Numbered from the stretch's first letter, positions 9,237 through 18,595 are shown. The stretch: DNA of 64,000 bases from Chryseobacterium sp. (GCA_031277615.1 JAITMC010000022.1:1-64000), one strand, 5' to 3'. Numbers and translations: made by a program. The notes: a model not told the origin generated them from the sequence alone.

Positions 9237-9923
9237 ATGAAAAAGATTATCATTCCGTTTTTCTGTGCCGTTCTTTTTTCGGCTCCGGCAGCGGCTCAAA
9301 AGAAAAGTGCAGCTCCTGCAAAGACGGAAGCAGCCAAGTCACAATTAACCCCTAAAGACGTTTTGAATAAGTATTTCGACGCTTTGGGAGGAAAAAGTAA
9401 ATTAGAGGCTGTAAAGTCTATCATCATCGAAAATACGATGAATACTCAGGGAATGGATATTTCAATGACCACCACGAAATCAGGGAACAAATTCAAGTCC
9501 GTACAGAGTGTAATGGGACAGACAATAACCCAGGTTTTTGATGGTGAGAAAGGATATATGGACCAGATGGGACAGAAAATTGATCTTCCTGCAGACCAGA
9601 TTCCGGCTTTGAAAAAAGGAACCCCGGTTGATGCTCTTGCATTTGAAGAAGCGGATTTCAAATCAGCTTCCGCAGAAAAATTAGATGGTAAAGATTACAA
9701 TGTACTGGTTTCTGATAAAGGAAAATCTTACTTTGAGGCTTCTACAGGACTTTTATATAAAGTAGGATCCGATGAGGGAGGAATGGTCGTTAAAAACTAT
9801 ATGACTGTTGACGGTATGAAGTTCCCTTCCGAAGTAGAATTTGAAGGAAAAGGCCAGAAAGCAACCATAAAAACAACCAAAATCACGGTTAATCCGGCAA
9901 TTCCGGATACCGAATTCAAATAA
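9237..9923 (+). CDS. Exported LolA/outer-membrane lipoprotein-sorting-like protein
   Basis: The 228-residue product begins with a clear signal peptide ending PAAAQ, followed by a Lys/Ala-rich linker. The domain from about residue 42 starts 'DVLNKYFDALGGKSKLEAVKS', a pattern common at the start of LolA-like-fold periplasmic proteins of Bacteroidota. Beta-strand-rich sequence follows to the end. I chose the ATG at 9237: an in-frame TTG at 9180 would add a leader before the signal peptide and looks like a -33 promoter element (TTG, then TATATTTA at 9205-9212). A stand-alone gene with its own terminator. Substrate or partner is unknown. Confidence 0.7.
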   Translation: MKKIIIPFFCAVLFSAPAAAQKKSAAPAKTEAAKSQLTPKDVLNKYFDALGGKSKLEAVKSIIIENTMNTQGMDISMTTTKSGNKFKSVQSVMGQTITQVFDGEKGYMDQMGQKIDLPADQIPALKKGTPVDALAFEEADFKSASAEKLDGKDYNVLVSDKGKSYFEASTGLLYKVGSDEGGMVVKNYMTVDGMKFPSEVEFEGKGQKATIKTTKITVNPAIPDTEFK

Positions 9924-9945
9924 AAACTTAGTTTTTATTAAAGAT

Positions 9946-9972
9946 AAAGCCGGATATTTTCCGGCTTTTTTA
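9946..9972 (+). terminator. Intrinsic terminator
   Basis: Arms AAAGCCGGA (9946-9954) and TCCGGCTTT (9960-9968) with a five-base loop lead into a T-run. Confidence 0.9.
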
Positions 9973-10076
9973 TTGGAATTATAATTTTAACGCAAATTTA
10001 ACTATAATCTGAATTTTAACATTTCTTTAGCTTGTGAATAATTGATACTTTTAAGCCGAAAATAAAATCAAATTAT

Positions 10077-12941
10077 ATGAAGAAAGTTTTATCGTCATTT
10101 GCGGTCATCTTCCTGATGTCTTCAAATGTTTTCGGGCAGAATATTCCCGTGGACCCTTCTGTGAGAATCGGTACCCTTCCTAACGGAATGAAGTACTACA
10201 TCAAAAAAAACACATTACATGAAAAAAAAGTAGATTTCCGTCTGGCCATTAATGCCGGATCTATCCTTGAAGATGAAAACCAAAGAGGTCTTGCCCATTT
10301 TATGGAGCACATGAACTTCAATGGAACCAAAAACTTCCCGGATAATAAGCTGGTGGATTTCCTGCAGTCTATCGGGGTGAAATTCGGGCAGCACCTTAAT
10401 GCCTACACCAGTTTCGACGAAACCGTATACATGCTTCCGGTACCTCTGGACAAGCCGGGGAATCTTGACGCCGGTTTGAAAGTAATGGAAGACTGGGCCT
10501 TCAATGCAACCCTTTCCGACGAACAGATCAATAAAGAAAGAGGAGTGGTTCTTGAAGAATTAAGACTGGGACTTGGCGCAGATAAAAGAATGTCTGACAA
10601 ATACCTTCCGAAACTTCTGTATAAATCTCAATATGCAGACAGATTGCCGATCGGTAAAAAAGAAGTTCTGGAGAACTTTAAGCCGGATGTGATCAGAAAA
10701 TTCCATCAGGACTGGTACAGACCGGATCTTATGGCACTTGTTGTCGTGGGAGACATCAATGTGGATGAAGTGGAAAAGAAAATTAAAGATAACTTCAGCA
10801 AATATAAAAACCCGGCTAAGCCGAGAGAAAGAAAAGTATTTGATCTTCCCAACCATAAGGAAACGCTTGTGGCTATTGAAACAGATCCGGATGCTACCAG
10901 CTCTATGGTACAGTTCATCATGAAAGACGCTGAAGCGTACAAACCGGATGTAACCGTTGAGCAGTACAACCAGAGCATCATTGAAGGGCTTTCTACAACC
11001 ATGCTGAATAACAGGCTTAGAGAATTAATTAATTCTAATAACCCGCCTTTCACTTACGGATCGGTATATCACGGAGGAACCTATGCAAGAAGCAAAGAAG
11101 CTTTCCAGGGATTTGCCATGGTAAAAGAAGGAAATCAGCTGAGTGGACTGAAAGTTTTGCTGGAAGAAGTGGAAAGAGCCAAAAGATTCGGGTTTACCCA
11201 GACTGAACTGGACCGTGCGAAAGCTCAGGTACTCTCCAATCTTGAAAGATCTTATAACAACCGTGATAAGACGGAAAGCGACATGCTGGTTGACGAATAT
11301 GTAAGAAACTTCCTGGAGCAGGAGCCTATGCCTGGAATTGCCTGGGAATACGAAGATACAAAGACCTTCCTTCCTAAGGTTACCCTGGCACAGACCAATG
11401 AAGTGATCAAAAAAATGGTGAAGGATGACAGCCGTGTGATCGTTATAACCGGTCCTAAAAAAGATAATGTTACCATGCCTACCGAAGCCATGGTGCTCAA
11501 TACCTTTGATGCCGTGAAAATGGCCGACCTTAAACCTTACGAAGAGAAAGCAACCATCAAAAATCTGGTAAAACCTTTCAAATCCGAAGGTAAAATTGCC
11601 AAAACAGATACCGATGCCAAATTAGGAACTACTACCTGGACATTAAGCAATGGAGCGAAAGTAACATTTAAAAAGACGGATTTCAAAGATGATGAGATTG
11701 TATTTTCAGCAAGAAGCTTAGGAGGAAGCTCCCTGATCCCTGATGCCGATTACAATAAAACCCAGTTTGCGTTCTCTGCCCTGTCAGAAGCCGGAATTGG
11801 CGGCCTTTCCAAAGCGGATCTTACCAATTACCTTGCCGGAAAACAGGTAAGCGTAAATCCAATGATCTCTTCTCTCTTTGATGGAATCTCCGGAAGATCT
11901 TCACAGAAAGACCTGGGGACGGCTATGGAAATGATCTATGCCTATTTTACCAACCTGAATTACAACCCTGCTGCTTTCAATGCCTATAAAGAAAAGCAGT
12001 CTGCCATGCTTAACAATATGCTGTCTAATCCGCAGTTCTATTTCTCCAGCGAGCATGCGAAATTCATGAACCAGAAAAACCCTAGATTCATCGGAATACT
12101 TCCAATGGAAAAAGAATGGGCAAATACCGATTATAAAAAAGCATACGATATCTATAAAGAGAAATTTGCCAATGCAGGAAACTTCCACTTCTATTTCGTA
12201 GGAAATATTGATGAAGCGACATTTAAAAACGAAGTGCTTCAGTATATTGCCAGCCTTCCTTCTGCCGGAAAAACCACGACATTCAAAGATACAGGCTACA
12301 GACAGATGACCGGAGATTTTACCAAAGTATACAAGAAAGGGAAAGATCCTAAAAGTATGGTAACGATCTCTTACAGCGGAGAAGCTCCATACAATGAGAA
12401 AGATGCACTGGCATTGTCCGCACTTGGAGAAGTAGCCACGATTAAAGTGATCGAAAAGCTAAGAGAAGACGAAAGCGGAATCTACGGTGGCGGAGCAAGA
12501 GGAGGTATGGGTAAAGTGCCATACAGTACTTACAACTTCAGCATCAGCTTCCCTTGCGGACCTGAAAATGCCGATAAACTAACAAAAAGCGCGATCACTG
12601 AACTTCAGAAGCTGATTGATAAAGGTCCGGAACAGAAAGACCTTGACAAATACAAGGAAGGAGAGTATAACGACAACAAAACGGAGCTGAAGGATAATAT
12701 GTACTGGCTGAATGCTTTGGCCAGAAACCAGTTAGACGGAAGCGATAAATATGATATCCTTAACTATCAGGATAAAGTAAAAGCACTTACGGTAAAAGAT
12801 CTTCAGGATGTTGCTAAAAAATACCTTACCAAAGGCCGGATTACAGCAACCCTGATGCCGGAAGACGGATGGGAGAACGCTAAAAAAGACGACTCTAAAA
12901 AAGTGGAGACAGCTACTGTAAAAGCAGGGGCAGCCAACTAA
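10077..12941 (+). CDS. Secreted M16 family zinc metallopeptidase
   Basis: This 954-residue exported peptidase is of the insulinase/pitrilysin family. A signal peptide ends at ..VFGQ (residue ~21). The inverted zinc motif HxxEH is H74-F-M-E77-H78 ('AHFMEHMNF'), and the expected third ligand lies in ERGVVLEE (~155). The chain contains two M16 halves; the C-terminal half (from ~500) lacks a second HxxEH, as is usual. In the family such enzymes degrade peptides in the periplasm or at the cell surface. A TACTTTTA near 10045 is a near-consensus -7 box. The C-terminus is Lys/Ala-rich with no type IX secretion domain seen. Full length. Confidence 0.92.
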   Translation: MKKVLSSFAVIFLMSSNVFGQNIPVDPSVRIGTLPNGMKYYIKKNTLHEKKVDFRLAINAGSILEDENQRGLAHFMEHMNFNGTKNFPDNKLVDFLQSIGVKFGQHLNAYTSFDETVYMLPVPLDKPGNLDAGLKVMEDWAFNATLSDEQINKERGVVLEELRLGLGADKRMSDKYLPKLLYKSQYADRLPIGKKEVLENFKPDVIRKFHQDWYRPDLMALVVVGDINVDEVEKKIKDNFSKYKNPAKPRERKVFDLPNHKETLVAIETDPDATSSMVQFIMKDAEAYKPDVTVEQYNQSIIEGLSTTMLNNRLRELINSNNPPFTYGSVYHGGTYARSKEAFQGFAMVKEGNQLSGLKVLLEEVERAKRFGFTQTELDRAKAQVLSNLERSYNNRDKTESDMLVDEYVRNFLEQEPMPGIAWEYEDTKTFLPKVTLAQTNEVIKKMVKDDSRVIVITGPKKDNVTMPTEAMVLNTFDAVKMADLKPYEEKATIKNLVKPFKSEGKIAKTDTDAKLGTTTWTLSNGAKVTFKKTDFKDDEIVFSARSLGGSSLIPDADYNKTQFAFSALSEAGIGGLSKADLTNYLAGKQVSVNPMISSLFDGISGRSSQKDLGTAMEMIYAYFTNLNYNPAAFNAYKEKQSAMLNNMLSNPQFYFSSEHAKFMNQKNPRFIGILPMEKEWANTDYKKAYDIYKEKFANAGNFHFYFVGNIDEATFKNEVLQYIASLPSAGKTTTFKDTGYRQMTGDFTKVYKKGKDPKSMVTISYSGEAPYNEKDALALSALGEVATIKVIEKLREDESGIYGGGARGGMGKVPYSTYNFSISFPCGPENADKLTKSAITELQKLIDKGPEQKDLDKYKEGEYNDNKTELKDNMYWLNALARNQLDGSDKYDILNYQDKVKALTVKDLQDVAKKYLTKGRITATLMPEDGWENAKKDDSKKVETATVKAGAAN

Positions 12942-12962
12942 GTCTCTTTTTATTTAAAATAG

Positions 12963-12990
12963 AAAAACCGCAGATCGTTCTGCGGTTTTT
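12963..12990. terminator. Bidirectional terminator between M16 and DUF3109 genes
   Basis: Arms AACCGCAGA (12966-12974) and TCTGCGGTT (12979-12987) with a TCGT loop are flanked by A and T runs, so it can serve both convergent genes. Confidence 0.85.
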
Positions 12991-12994
12991 GTTT

Positions 12995-13579
12995 TTATGA
13001 GCCATATTCCTTTTTCCATTCATCGGCAGCTTCACTTAAGATGCCGTAAAACTCTTCACCGTATTTTCTGGTGAGCGGAGTTTTCAGGAACTTGTAAACA
13101 GGAACCTGAAGTTCTTTTCCTAACGTGCAGGCGTCGCTGCATACATTCCATTCGTGGTAGTTCAGAGCCGTAAATGTGGAATATTCTGTAATACGGATCG
13201 GGTAGAGGTGGCAGGAAATAGGCTTTTGCCAGTCTACAGCGCCGTCTTCATACGCTTTTTCGATTCCGCATTTGGTGATCCCTTTTTCATCAAAAGTTAC
13301 ATAGGCGCATTCACGGTTTTCTACCATTGGGGTTACATACATCCCGTCCATAGGATCGGTAGTCCATGTACCCTGTTCTTCAAGGGCTTTGACGCCTTCC
13401 GGAGTAAGATAGGGCTTGATCTTGTCAAAGATGCTGTCTAAAATTTCAAGTTCATCTTTGTCCAGCGGAGCACCTACATCTCCTTCCACACAGCATGCAC
13501 CTTTACATTTCGTAAGGTTGCAAACAAATTCTTCGGAAAAAATATCCTCGGAAATCAATTTATCGTCTATCTGAATCAT
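12995..13579 (-). CDS. DUF3109 family Cys-rich protein
   Basis: The 194-residue protein carries the Cys-rich N-terminal signature CNLTKCKGACC (residues 20-30), then further Cys residues (NRECAYV, KCGI, SCHLYPIR, VCSDAC). This spacing is characteristic of DUF3109, whose members are predicted to bind a metal cluster. No catalytic role is established. It follows the membrane-protein gene on the same strand with a five-base gap, so the two form an operon reading leftwards to the shared terminator. Confidence 0.85.
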   Translation of the reverse strand: MIQIDDKLISEDIFSEEFVCNLTKCKGACCVEGDVGAPLDKDELEILDSIFDKIKPYLTPEGVKALEEQGTWTTDPMDGMYVTPMVENRECAYVTFDEKGITKCGIEKAYEDGAVDWQKPISCHLYPIRITEYSTFTALNYHEWNVCSDACTLGKELQVPVYKFLKTPLTRKYGEEFYGILSEAADEWKKEYGS

Positions 13580-13584
13580 AATCT

Positions 13585-14490
13585 TTAAAATAAATCAAAA
13601 TACGTACCTGCTTTGAAGGTAATCAGGCTGATGATCATCAGCCATAAGCTCACTTCCTGCATCCAGTACTTAGGTAAAAATCTCATCATTCTGCTCAGGA
13701 TAATACTCGAGGGGAATGCCAGCAGCAGCAGATATTCATAGCTTTTATTCATATACAGAATAATCGTGATCAGCTGTGCCACAGAAAAAACCAGCAGGAA
13801 AGTATATTTATAACGGCTTATCGGGCTTTTTTTATTGTAATTGCTGAAGTGATCGTATACGGCGTAGATAAGCATCAGCGCAACCGGAATCAGGGGCAGC
13901 AGTTTGGTGTAATCCGTCATAGGCTTCATCTTTCCGAACGGGAAATAATCAATATTCCACGATGTAAACTGCAAAAAGAACATTACGGAGAAATAGCTGA
14001 ATGCAATCAGGATAATGCCTAAAAGAAACCTGAATAGATTGAGTCCTATTCTTTGTGAGGTGGCAATAACGTGAATGATCACAAAAACAGCCATTGGCCA
14101 GGTGGTAGGCAGAAATATAAAATTTAATGCCACAATGGAGCCCACCAGAACATAGGATTTCTTTCTGATCTCTTCATCCGAGCTGGTGAGAAGCAGTAAA
14201 AGAAACGAGTTGGTCAGCAGTGAAACGGCAATTCCGATATCCAGATTTCCGGGATACAGCCCAAAAATAAAAAATGTATATAAAAACAAAGGAAGATGCG
14301 TCTGGTAGTTCAGGGCGATACTGTGAAAACAGAAATATCCCAGCGCAATTCCCAGAAATGTAATTCCGGCAATTATAGCTTCATAAGTATTGAAATTCAG
14401 TATGTTAAATATTAAGACTACTAAAAGAAGACAACCAATATAAACAGGAATTGAAAAAATATTGCTTTCTTTTGAAAGTAATTTAAACAT
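13585..14490 (-). CDS. Multi-pass membrane protein, DUF6427-like
   Basis: The 301-residue protein is composed almost entirely of hydrophobic helices (about eight to nine), with a short soluble loop near residues 185-200. Its size, and its position beside a tiny membrane protein gene and a DUF3109 gene, fit the flavobacterial DUF6427 family as I remember it. That name is a moderate-confidence recognition. No transporter or enzyme motif is evident. It is the first gene of a two-gene leftward operon. Confidence 0.65.
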   Translation of the reverse strand: MFKLLSKESNIFSIPVYIGCLLLVVLIFNILNFNTYEAIIAGITFLGIALGYFCFHSIALNYQTHLPLFLYTFFIFGLYPGNLDIGIAVSLLTNSFLLLLLTSSDEEIRKKSYVLVGSIVALNFIFLPTTWPMAVFVIIHVIATSQRIGLNLFRFLLGIILIAFSYFSVMFFLQFTSWNIDYFPFGKMKPMTDYTKLLPLIPVALMLIYAVYDHFSNYNKKSPISRYKYTFLLVFSVAQLITIILYMNKSYEYLLLLAFPSSIILSRMMRFLPKYWMQEVSLWLMIISLITFKAGTYFDLF

Positions 14491-14496
14491 TTTTTA

Positions 14497-14514
14497 TAAA
14501 TTTGTACAAAGTTA
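14497..14514. promoter_or_regulatory. Symmetrical divergent promoter with two facing -7 boxes
   Basis: TAAATTTG on the plus strand (14497-14504) and TAACTTTG on the minus strand (14514-14507) are separated by two bases. Together they make a near-perfect palindrome. The left gene starts at 14490 and the right one at 14533, so the boxes serve both directions. Confidence 0.6.
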
Positions 14515-14532
14515 ATTTAAAAAAGGAAAATA

Positions 14533-14766
14533 ATGACGTCTTTCTGGTTATTCTTAAGTAAAGTTTTCAAATGGTCTTTCGGTTTTTATGATACATTTGG
14601 AAATGTTCTGAACTGGATTCTATTTATCGTTTGCTGTGTATTGTTCACGTATTGGTGCTATGTTTTGGTGGTAACACTGGGTGGCGATAAAGATAAAGAC
14701 TACTATTCTCCAACGGAAGGTAAGCATCCTTACTACGATCCGAAAATCTACAAAAAAGAAGGTTAA
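14533..14766 (+). CDS. Small membrane protein, DUF6341-like
   Basis: The 77-residue protein has one strong hydrophobic helix (about residues 20-48), preceded by an aromatic amphipathic segment and followed by a charged tail rich in Tyr and Lys. It resembles the short flavobacterial DUF6341 proteins, some of which carry an unjustified phosphoribosyltransferase label in annotations. It is divergently paired with the DUF6427-like gene across a symmetrical promoter, suggesting co-regulation. Function unknown. Confidence 0.6.
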   Translation: MTSFWLFLSKVFKWSFGFYDTFGNVLNWILFIVCCVLFTYWCYVLVVTLGGDKDKDYYSPTEGKHPYYDPKIYKKEG

Positions 14767-14783
14767 TTAATTGGTTATATAGT

Positions 14784-14821
14784 AAAAAACCGATCGGATT
14801 TGATGTCTGATCGGTTTTTTT
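14784..14821. terminator. Bidirectional terminator
   Basis: Arms AAAAACCGATC (14785-14795) and GATCGGTTTTT (from 14809) flank a 13-base loop. A and T runs on both sides serve the converging genes. Confidence 0.85.
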
Positions 14822-14849
14822 ATGAACGATTAAAATGTATTCTTTCTAA

Positions 14850-15287
14850 TTAGTCATGGATAGGAAGAACCAGAACCGGAACAGGCGAATCCTTTGTAAG
14901 CCCTTTCGTTAAGCTTCCTACAAACACATCATAGATGCCGCTTCTTCCGTGGGATCCCATCACAATATAATCTGCATTTTTATCTTTTGCATATTCCAGA
15001 ATAATGTCTTTGGCAAGACCCTGTTTTAAAAGATGTTCACAATCCACATCATGGGCAATAATCCGCTGTTCAATTTTGTTCAGCTGTACCAGCTCTTCCC
15101 GGATTTCGTTTTGTTCCACTTCAGGAAAATACTGATATCCCATATCGCCGATAGCAAATCCAATGTCGGAAGGTGCTACGTGAATAAGATAAATTCTGCC
15201 GTTCAGCTGTTTTGCAAATTTTACGGCTCCATCTACAAGCTGTTCTGTTTTATCCCCAAAATCTACGGGTAATACAATATTTATCAT
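14850..15287 (-). CDS. Universal stress protein (UspA family)
   Basis: This is a 145-residue single-domain Usp. The C-terminal ATP-binding signature G-x2-G-x9-G-S is present exactly (GSHGRSGIYDVFVGS), followed by the usual terminal strand 'PVPVLVLP'. The N-terminal 'INIVLPVDFG' is the first strand with its Asp. Such cytoplasmic proteins bind ATP and are induced by starvation or stress. A near-consensus -7 box (TATCTTTA on the minus strand, around 15312) precedes the gene. It is convergent with the small membrane protein gene. Confidence 0.9.
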   Translation of the reverse strand: MINIVLPVDFGDKTEQLVDGAVKFAKQLNGRIYLIHVAPSDIGFAIGDMGYQYFPEVEQNEIREELVQLNKIEQRIIAHDVDCEHLLKQGLAKDIILEYAKDKNADYIVMGSHGRSGIYDVFVGSLTKGLTKDSPVPVLVLPIHD

Positions 15288-15756
15288 GACCTTTAATTTT
15301 GTTACCTAAAGATAGGGAAAAATTACCAGAGTTGATGTTAAATAACTTATAATATTAACCTTCGTACCCGGAAAACAGGATTATAAGGCTGGAAACTATT
15401 ATAGTTATAGCCAGTGAGAAGTAACTTGAAGATATAATGACTCTTTACTTCATGGCGTTTTTCTTCCATCTTCAAATTCAGAATTCTTAACGGGGTCATT
15501 TTCATTTAAAAACAATTCGGTTTTGAGAAATAAAAGCACATTTTTTAATCAAAAAGCATTCATTTCTTAAGTATATTCTAATAATCTTTATTAATTAATT
15601 TTTGCTATTTATATGGCAATATTTTTGCTGTTTTATTGGTGATAATTTGATTTAATTATATTTTTTATTGAATTTATTTTAATTATTTAAATTAATTTTT
15701 AATAATTAATTAATTTGTTTTTGTTAAATGTGCTATATGATTAAAACTATCAATAA
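15288..15756. other. AT-rich divergent intergenic region
   Basis: These 469 bases have no coding sequence that I can support. The right half (15590-15725) is unusually AT-rich with overlapping TTAATTAATT-type runs. It separates the stress protein (left) from the DUF535 gene (right). Confidence 0.5.
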
Positions 15757-16683
15757 ATGTTTAAGATCAGTATAAAAGCCTGGGGGTATGCAAAAACCGC
15801 TTTCAGTGATGAAAGACATCAATATATGCGTAAACAGCAGTATAAAAGTTTTGTATTGTCCTGTTTACACTACAGGTCTTCCAGAGATTGGTTTAAAATT
15901 CTTGAAACCGATAGATACAGGGAAATTCTTACCCAAAGACCCCGTCTTTTTCTCAAACCCTTTAAAGTTTATCTTTCCACCCGGTATTCCATGCGCGAAA
16001 GAATAAAAGTTATTTGTGATACCTACGATTGTATTTATGCTAAAAATATGGAAAAAGTGATTCGGGGAGAAGGTCACACCATAGATGAATTCACGCTCAA
16101 AAACAAAATGCCGGGAAAACTGGTCATCGGGTATAATGACCGGTATAGAAAAGAAGGAGAACTGGTGCTGTCTCTGGTCATTGATCATCTTCAGGGAAAT
16201 ATTGCATCAGTATCCTTTTCTTTTGAAAAAATGCTGAATAATGAATGGTTATGCAGAATCGGCTGCCTGCAGGGAAGGCCGTCTGTAGAAGGAGTGTATG
16301 TTACCAAAGAAGCCCAGAAGCTGATGAACGGGATAAGGCCCAAAGTGTTCTTAATAGAAATTCTGCAGGAATTTTGTAAAATACTGGATATAAAGAATAT
16401 CAATGCCATTGGAAGTAGATATCAGGCCCAGAATAAAAAACATTTTATTCATATTCCTTTTTTGCATGCCATCCGCTTTTCCTATGATGATTTCTGGAAA
16501 GAAATAGGAGGCGAAGATATTGGTGAGAACTGGTATGCGCTGCCTTTGGAAACGGTCAGAAAAAACATAAGCGATATAAAATCAGAAAAAAGAGCCTATT
16601 ATAAAAAAAGATATGAACTTATGGATGCTGTAAAAGGAAACCTGTATCTGTACCTGAGAAACAAGGCTGAAGAAAGGGGATAA
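15757..16683 (+). CDS. VirK/YbjX family protein (DUF535)
   Basis: The 308-residue protein matches DUF535 in length and pattern: an N-terminal helical region with 'YSMRERIKVICDTYD', a central 'CRIGCLQG' motif (~165), and a C-terminal 'FSYDDFWKEIGG' element (~240-250) before a Lys/Arg-rich tail. Proteobacterial members (VirK, YbjX) are linked to envelope stress and virulence, with unclear biochemistry. There is no signal peptide. It is monocistronic, follows a very AT-rich upstream region, and ends in a terminator shared with the convergent hydrolase gene. Horizontal acquisition is possible but not shown. Confidence 0.82.
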   Translation: MFKISIKAWGYAKTAFSDERHQYMRKQQYKSFVLSCLHYRSSRDWFKILETDRYREILTQRPRLFLKPFKVYLSTRYSMRERIKVICDTYDCIYAKNMEKVIRGEGHTIDEFTLKNKMPGKLVIGYNDRYRKEGELVLSLVIDHLQGNIASVSFSFEKMLNNEWLCRIGCLQGRPSVEGVYVTKEAQKLMNGIRPKVFLIEILQEFCKILDIKNINAIGSRYQAQNKKHFIHIPFLHAIRFSYDDFWKEIGGEDIGENWYALPLETVRKNISDIKSEKRAYYKKRYELMDAVKGNLYLYLRNKAEERG

Positions 16684-16714
16684 AAAAAGCAGCCTGTACA
16701 CAGAACTGCTTTTT
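16684..16714. terminator. Bidirectional terminator
   Basis: Arms AAAAAGCAG (16684-16692) and CTGCTTTTT (16706-16714) lie between convergent genes. Confidence 0.75.
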
Positions 16715-16724
16715 ATTGACTATT

Positions 16725-17330
16725 TTAAAGTACCCGGAGATCAAGAATTTTCTCCTCTTCCAGATAAGCTTCCAGAACATCATTTTCATTGACCTTTCCA
16801 ACGCCTTTTGGGGTTCCTGTAAAAATAAGATCACCCACTCTCAGGGTAAAATACTGAGAGACAAAAGCAATAATATCATCAAAACTGAACATCATATCCT
16901 TTGTATTGCCATCCTGAACCTTGTTTTTATTCTGTAACAGGGAAAACTGAAGATTTTCAAGATCGTAATGCTCTTTCTTAAAGAAATTTCCCACTACGGC
17001 AGAACCGTCAAAACCTTTGGCCAGCTCCCACGGAAGTCCTTTGGACTTTAGATCACTCTGAAGATCACGGGCCGTAAAATCTATTCCGAGGCTGAGCTCT
17101 TCATAATGCTTGTGGGCAGTCTCCTTTCTGATGTATTTCCCACCTTTGGAAACTTTTATAACGACTTCCAGTTCATAGTGAATGTCTTCTGAAAATTCAG
17201 GAATATAAAAATCATTTCCCTTTAAGACAGCCGTATCCGGTTTCATGAAAATAACCGGCTTTTCAGGAATTTCATTTCCCAGTTCCTTTGCGTGTTCGCT
17301 GTAATTTCTTCCTATACAGATAATTTTCAT
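16725..17330 (-). CDS. Fumarylacetoacetate hydrolase family protein
   Basis: This 201-residue enzyme of the FAH family is of the short, single-domain type found in acylpyruvases and oxaloacetate decarboxylases. The start 'MKIICIGRNYSEHAKEL' is typical. Metal-binding acidic residues are visible at E53 and E55 (HYELEVV) and D84 (LGIDFTARD); the Lys of 'WELAKGFD' follows. The C-terminal 'GDLIFTGTPKGVG' is a family signature. The exact substrate cannot be assigned. It is the last of a run of leftward genes (synthase, exonuclease, DUF2007, FAH) with a 39-base gap upstream. Confidence 0.9.
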   Translation of the reverse strand: MKIICIGRNYSEHAKELGNEIPEKPVIFMKPDTAVLKGNDFYIPEFSEDIHYELEVVIKVSKGGKYIRKETAHKHYEELSLGIDFTARDLQSDLKSKGLPWELAKGFDGSAVVGNFFKKEHYDLENLQFSLLQNKNKVQDGNTKDMMFSFDDIIAFVSQYFTLRVGDLIFTGTPKGVGKVNENDVLEAYLEEEKILDLRVL

Positions 17331-17369
17331 AATTCTTTATTTTAATGGTCCTGTGATGTCTGAAACAGA

Positions 17370-17768
17370 TTAGTGTATAAACTCATGACCGCAGTGATAG
17401 CATATGAATTGCTGGCTTTTCAATAGGGATATCCCGAAAAAGCTGGTTGCCCTGTCGTCTCTGTAAAGATGATTGGAGCCGCATTTCGGGCACAAAAAAT
17501 CGAATTCAGGATTGGCAATCGTATGTTCTGCCTCAAGAGAAAACGCCTCATTGTCACTGTAATCCTGTAGAATCTGCCGGGCTTTTTCTATATCTTCCTC
17601 AAATACCTGAAGCTGAATACCACCTACTGCCTGGGACAGCAGCCAGTCCGACTGAATAAGCTGCTCATTGGCAATAAAGCTGTTGATGCCCTTTTCAGCA
17701 AGGATCTGTTGATCCCTGTTGGCTTCCAGGGCCGTTTCATAAAACTTAAACCGGATCAGATTCGACAT
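17370..17768 (-). CDS. DUF2007-like protein with C-terminal zinc ribbon
   Basis: The 132-residue protein has an N-terminal alpha/beta domain (residues ~3-65, 'FYETALEANRDQQILAEKGI.. LQVFEEDIEKARQIL') resembling DUF2007 putative signal-transducing domains. It is followed by a zinc ribbon CPKCG..CYHCG (~95-128). The role is unknown; the ribbon implies metal-stabilised binding to a partner. It begins five bases after the exonuclease stop, in the same operon. Confidence 0.75.
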   Translation of the reverse strand: MSNLIRFKFYETALEANRDQQILAEKGINSFIANEQLIQSDWLLSQAVGGIQLQVFEEDIEKARQILQDYSDNEAFSLEAEHTIANPEFDFLCPKCGSNHLYRDDRATSFFGISLLKSQQFICYHCGHEFIH

Positions 17769-17773
17769 ATTGC

Positions 17774-18538
17774 TTAAAATTTACCGGATAACTGGATTTT
17801 TGTAAATACTTTTTTGGTGTACAACGGAAAATCGGCATTCTGAAGCCATCCGTAATAGCCAAGATCTTTTTGGAAAACAGCTTTTACGCCTTGTCCTTTA
17901 TATTTACCGAAGTTAAAAATCTCTACCATTTTTTCGTTATATCCAATGAACCCTGCCAGATCCGCATTCTTATTATGGAAAGTGAATTCGCTTAAAGGAG
18001 CAACTTCATTGGGAATATCATCATATTTACCCACCTGCGCATCCAGTACTTCAAAAGTAGCCATTACATCAGCTTCTGCCGAGTGAGCGTTTTCCAGGGT
18101 TTTTCCACAATAAAACTGATAGGCAGCGCTTAAGTTTCTAGGTTCCTTTTTATGGAAAATAGTCTGGGCATCCACCAGCCTGAATTTACTCAGATCAAAA
18201 TCAATGCCTACCCTTAAAAGCTCTTCTGCGAGAAGAGGAACATCGAATCGGTTAGAATTAAACCCTCCTAAATCTGTTCCTGCCAGCATTTCCATGATTT
18301 TGGAAGCAATTTCCCTGAAGGTAGGAGCATCTTTCACATCTTCATCATAAATTCCGTGAATTTCACTGCATTCTTTGGGAATAGGCATTTCAGGATTAAC
18401 GCGCCAGGTTTTGCTTTCCCTGGAGGCATCAGGATTTACTTTTAAGATGCAGATCTCTACAATTCTGTCTTTCCCGATATTGGTTCCCGTGGTTTCAAGA
18501 TCAAAAATGCAAAGCGGTTTATGGAGTTTTAAATTCAT
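17774..18538 (-). CDS. DnaQ-like 3'-5' exonuclease
   Basis: The 254-residue DEDDh exonuclease carries ExoI FDLETTG (D13, E15), ExoII around 'GFNSNRFDVPLL' (~95) and ExoIII 'HSAEADVMAT' (~150). An extra C-terminal domain (from ~185) with 'NFGKYKGQGVKAVFQKD..YYGWLQ' matches the small DUF3820-like module often fused to such exonucleases. It could be a DNA polymerase III epsilon-like proofreading subunit or an independent nuclease; neighbours do not decide. It is followed after five bases by the DUF2007 gene. Confidence 0.88.
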   Translation of the reverse strand: MNLKLHKPLCIFDLETTGTNIGKDRIVEICILKVNPDASRESKTWRVNPEMPIPKECSEIHGIYDEDVKDAPTFREIASKIMEMLAGTDLGGFNSNRFDVPLLAEELLRVGIDFDLSKFRLVDAQTIFHKKEPRNLSAAYQFYCGKTLENAHSAEADVMATFEVLDAQVGKYDDIPNEVAPLSEFTFHNKNADLAGFIGYNEKMVEIFNFGKYKGQGVKAVFQKDLGYYGWLQNADFPLYTKKVFTKIQLSGKF

Positions 18539-18595
18539 GTCGGTATATGTTAATAGAACAGTTTGATGAAAAATGAGTTATTTTAAAATGAACTT

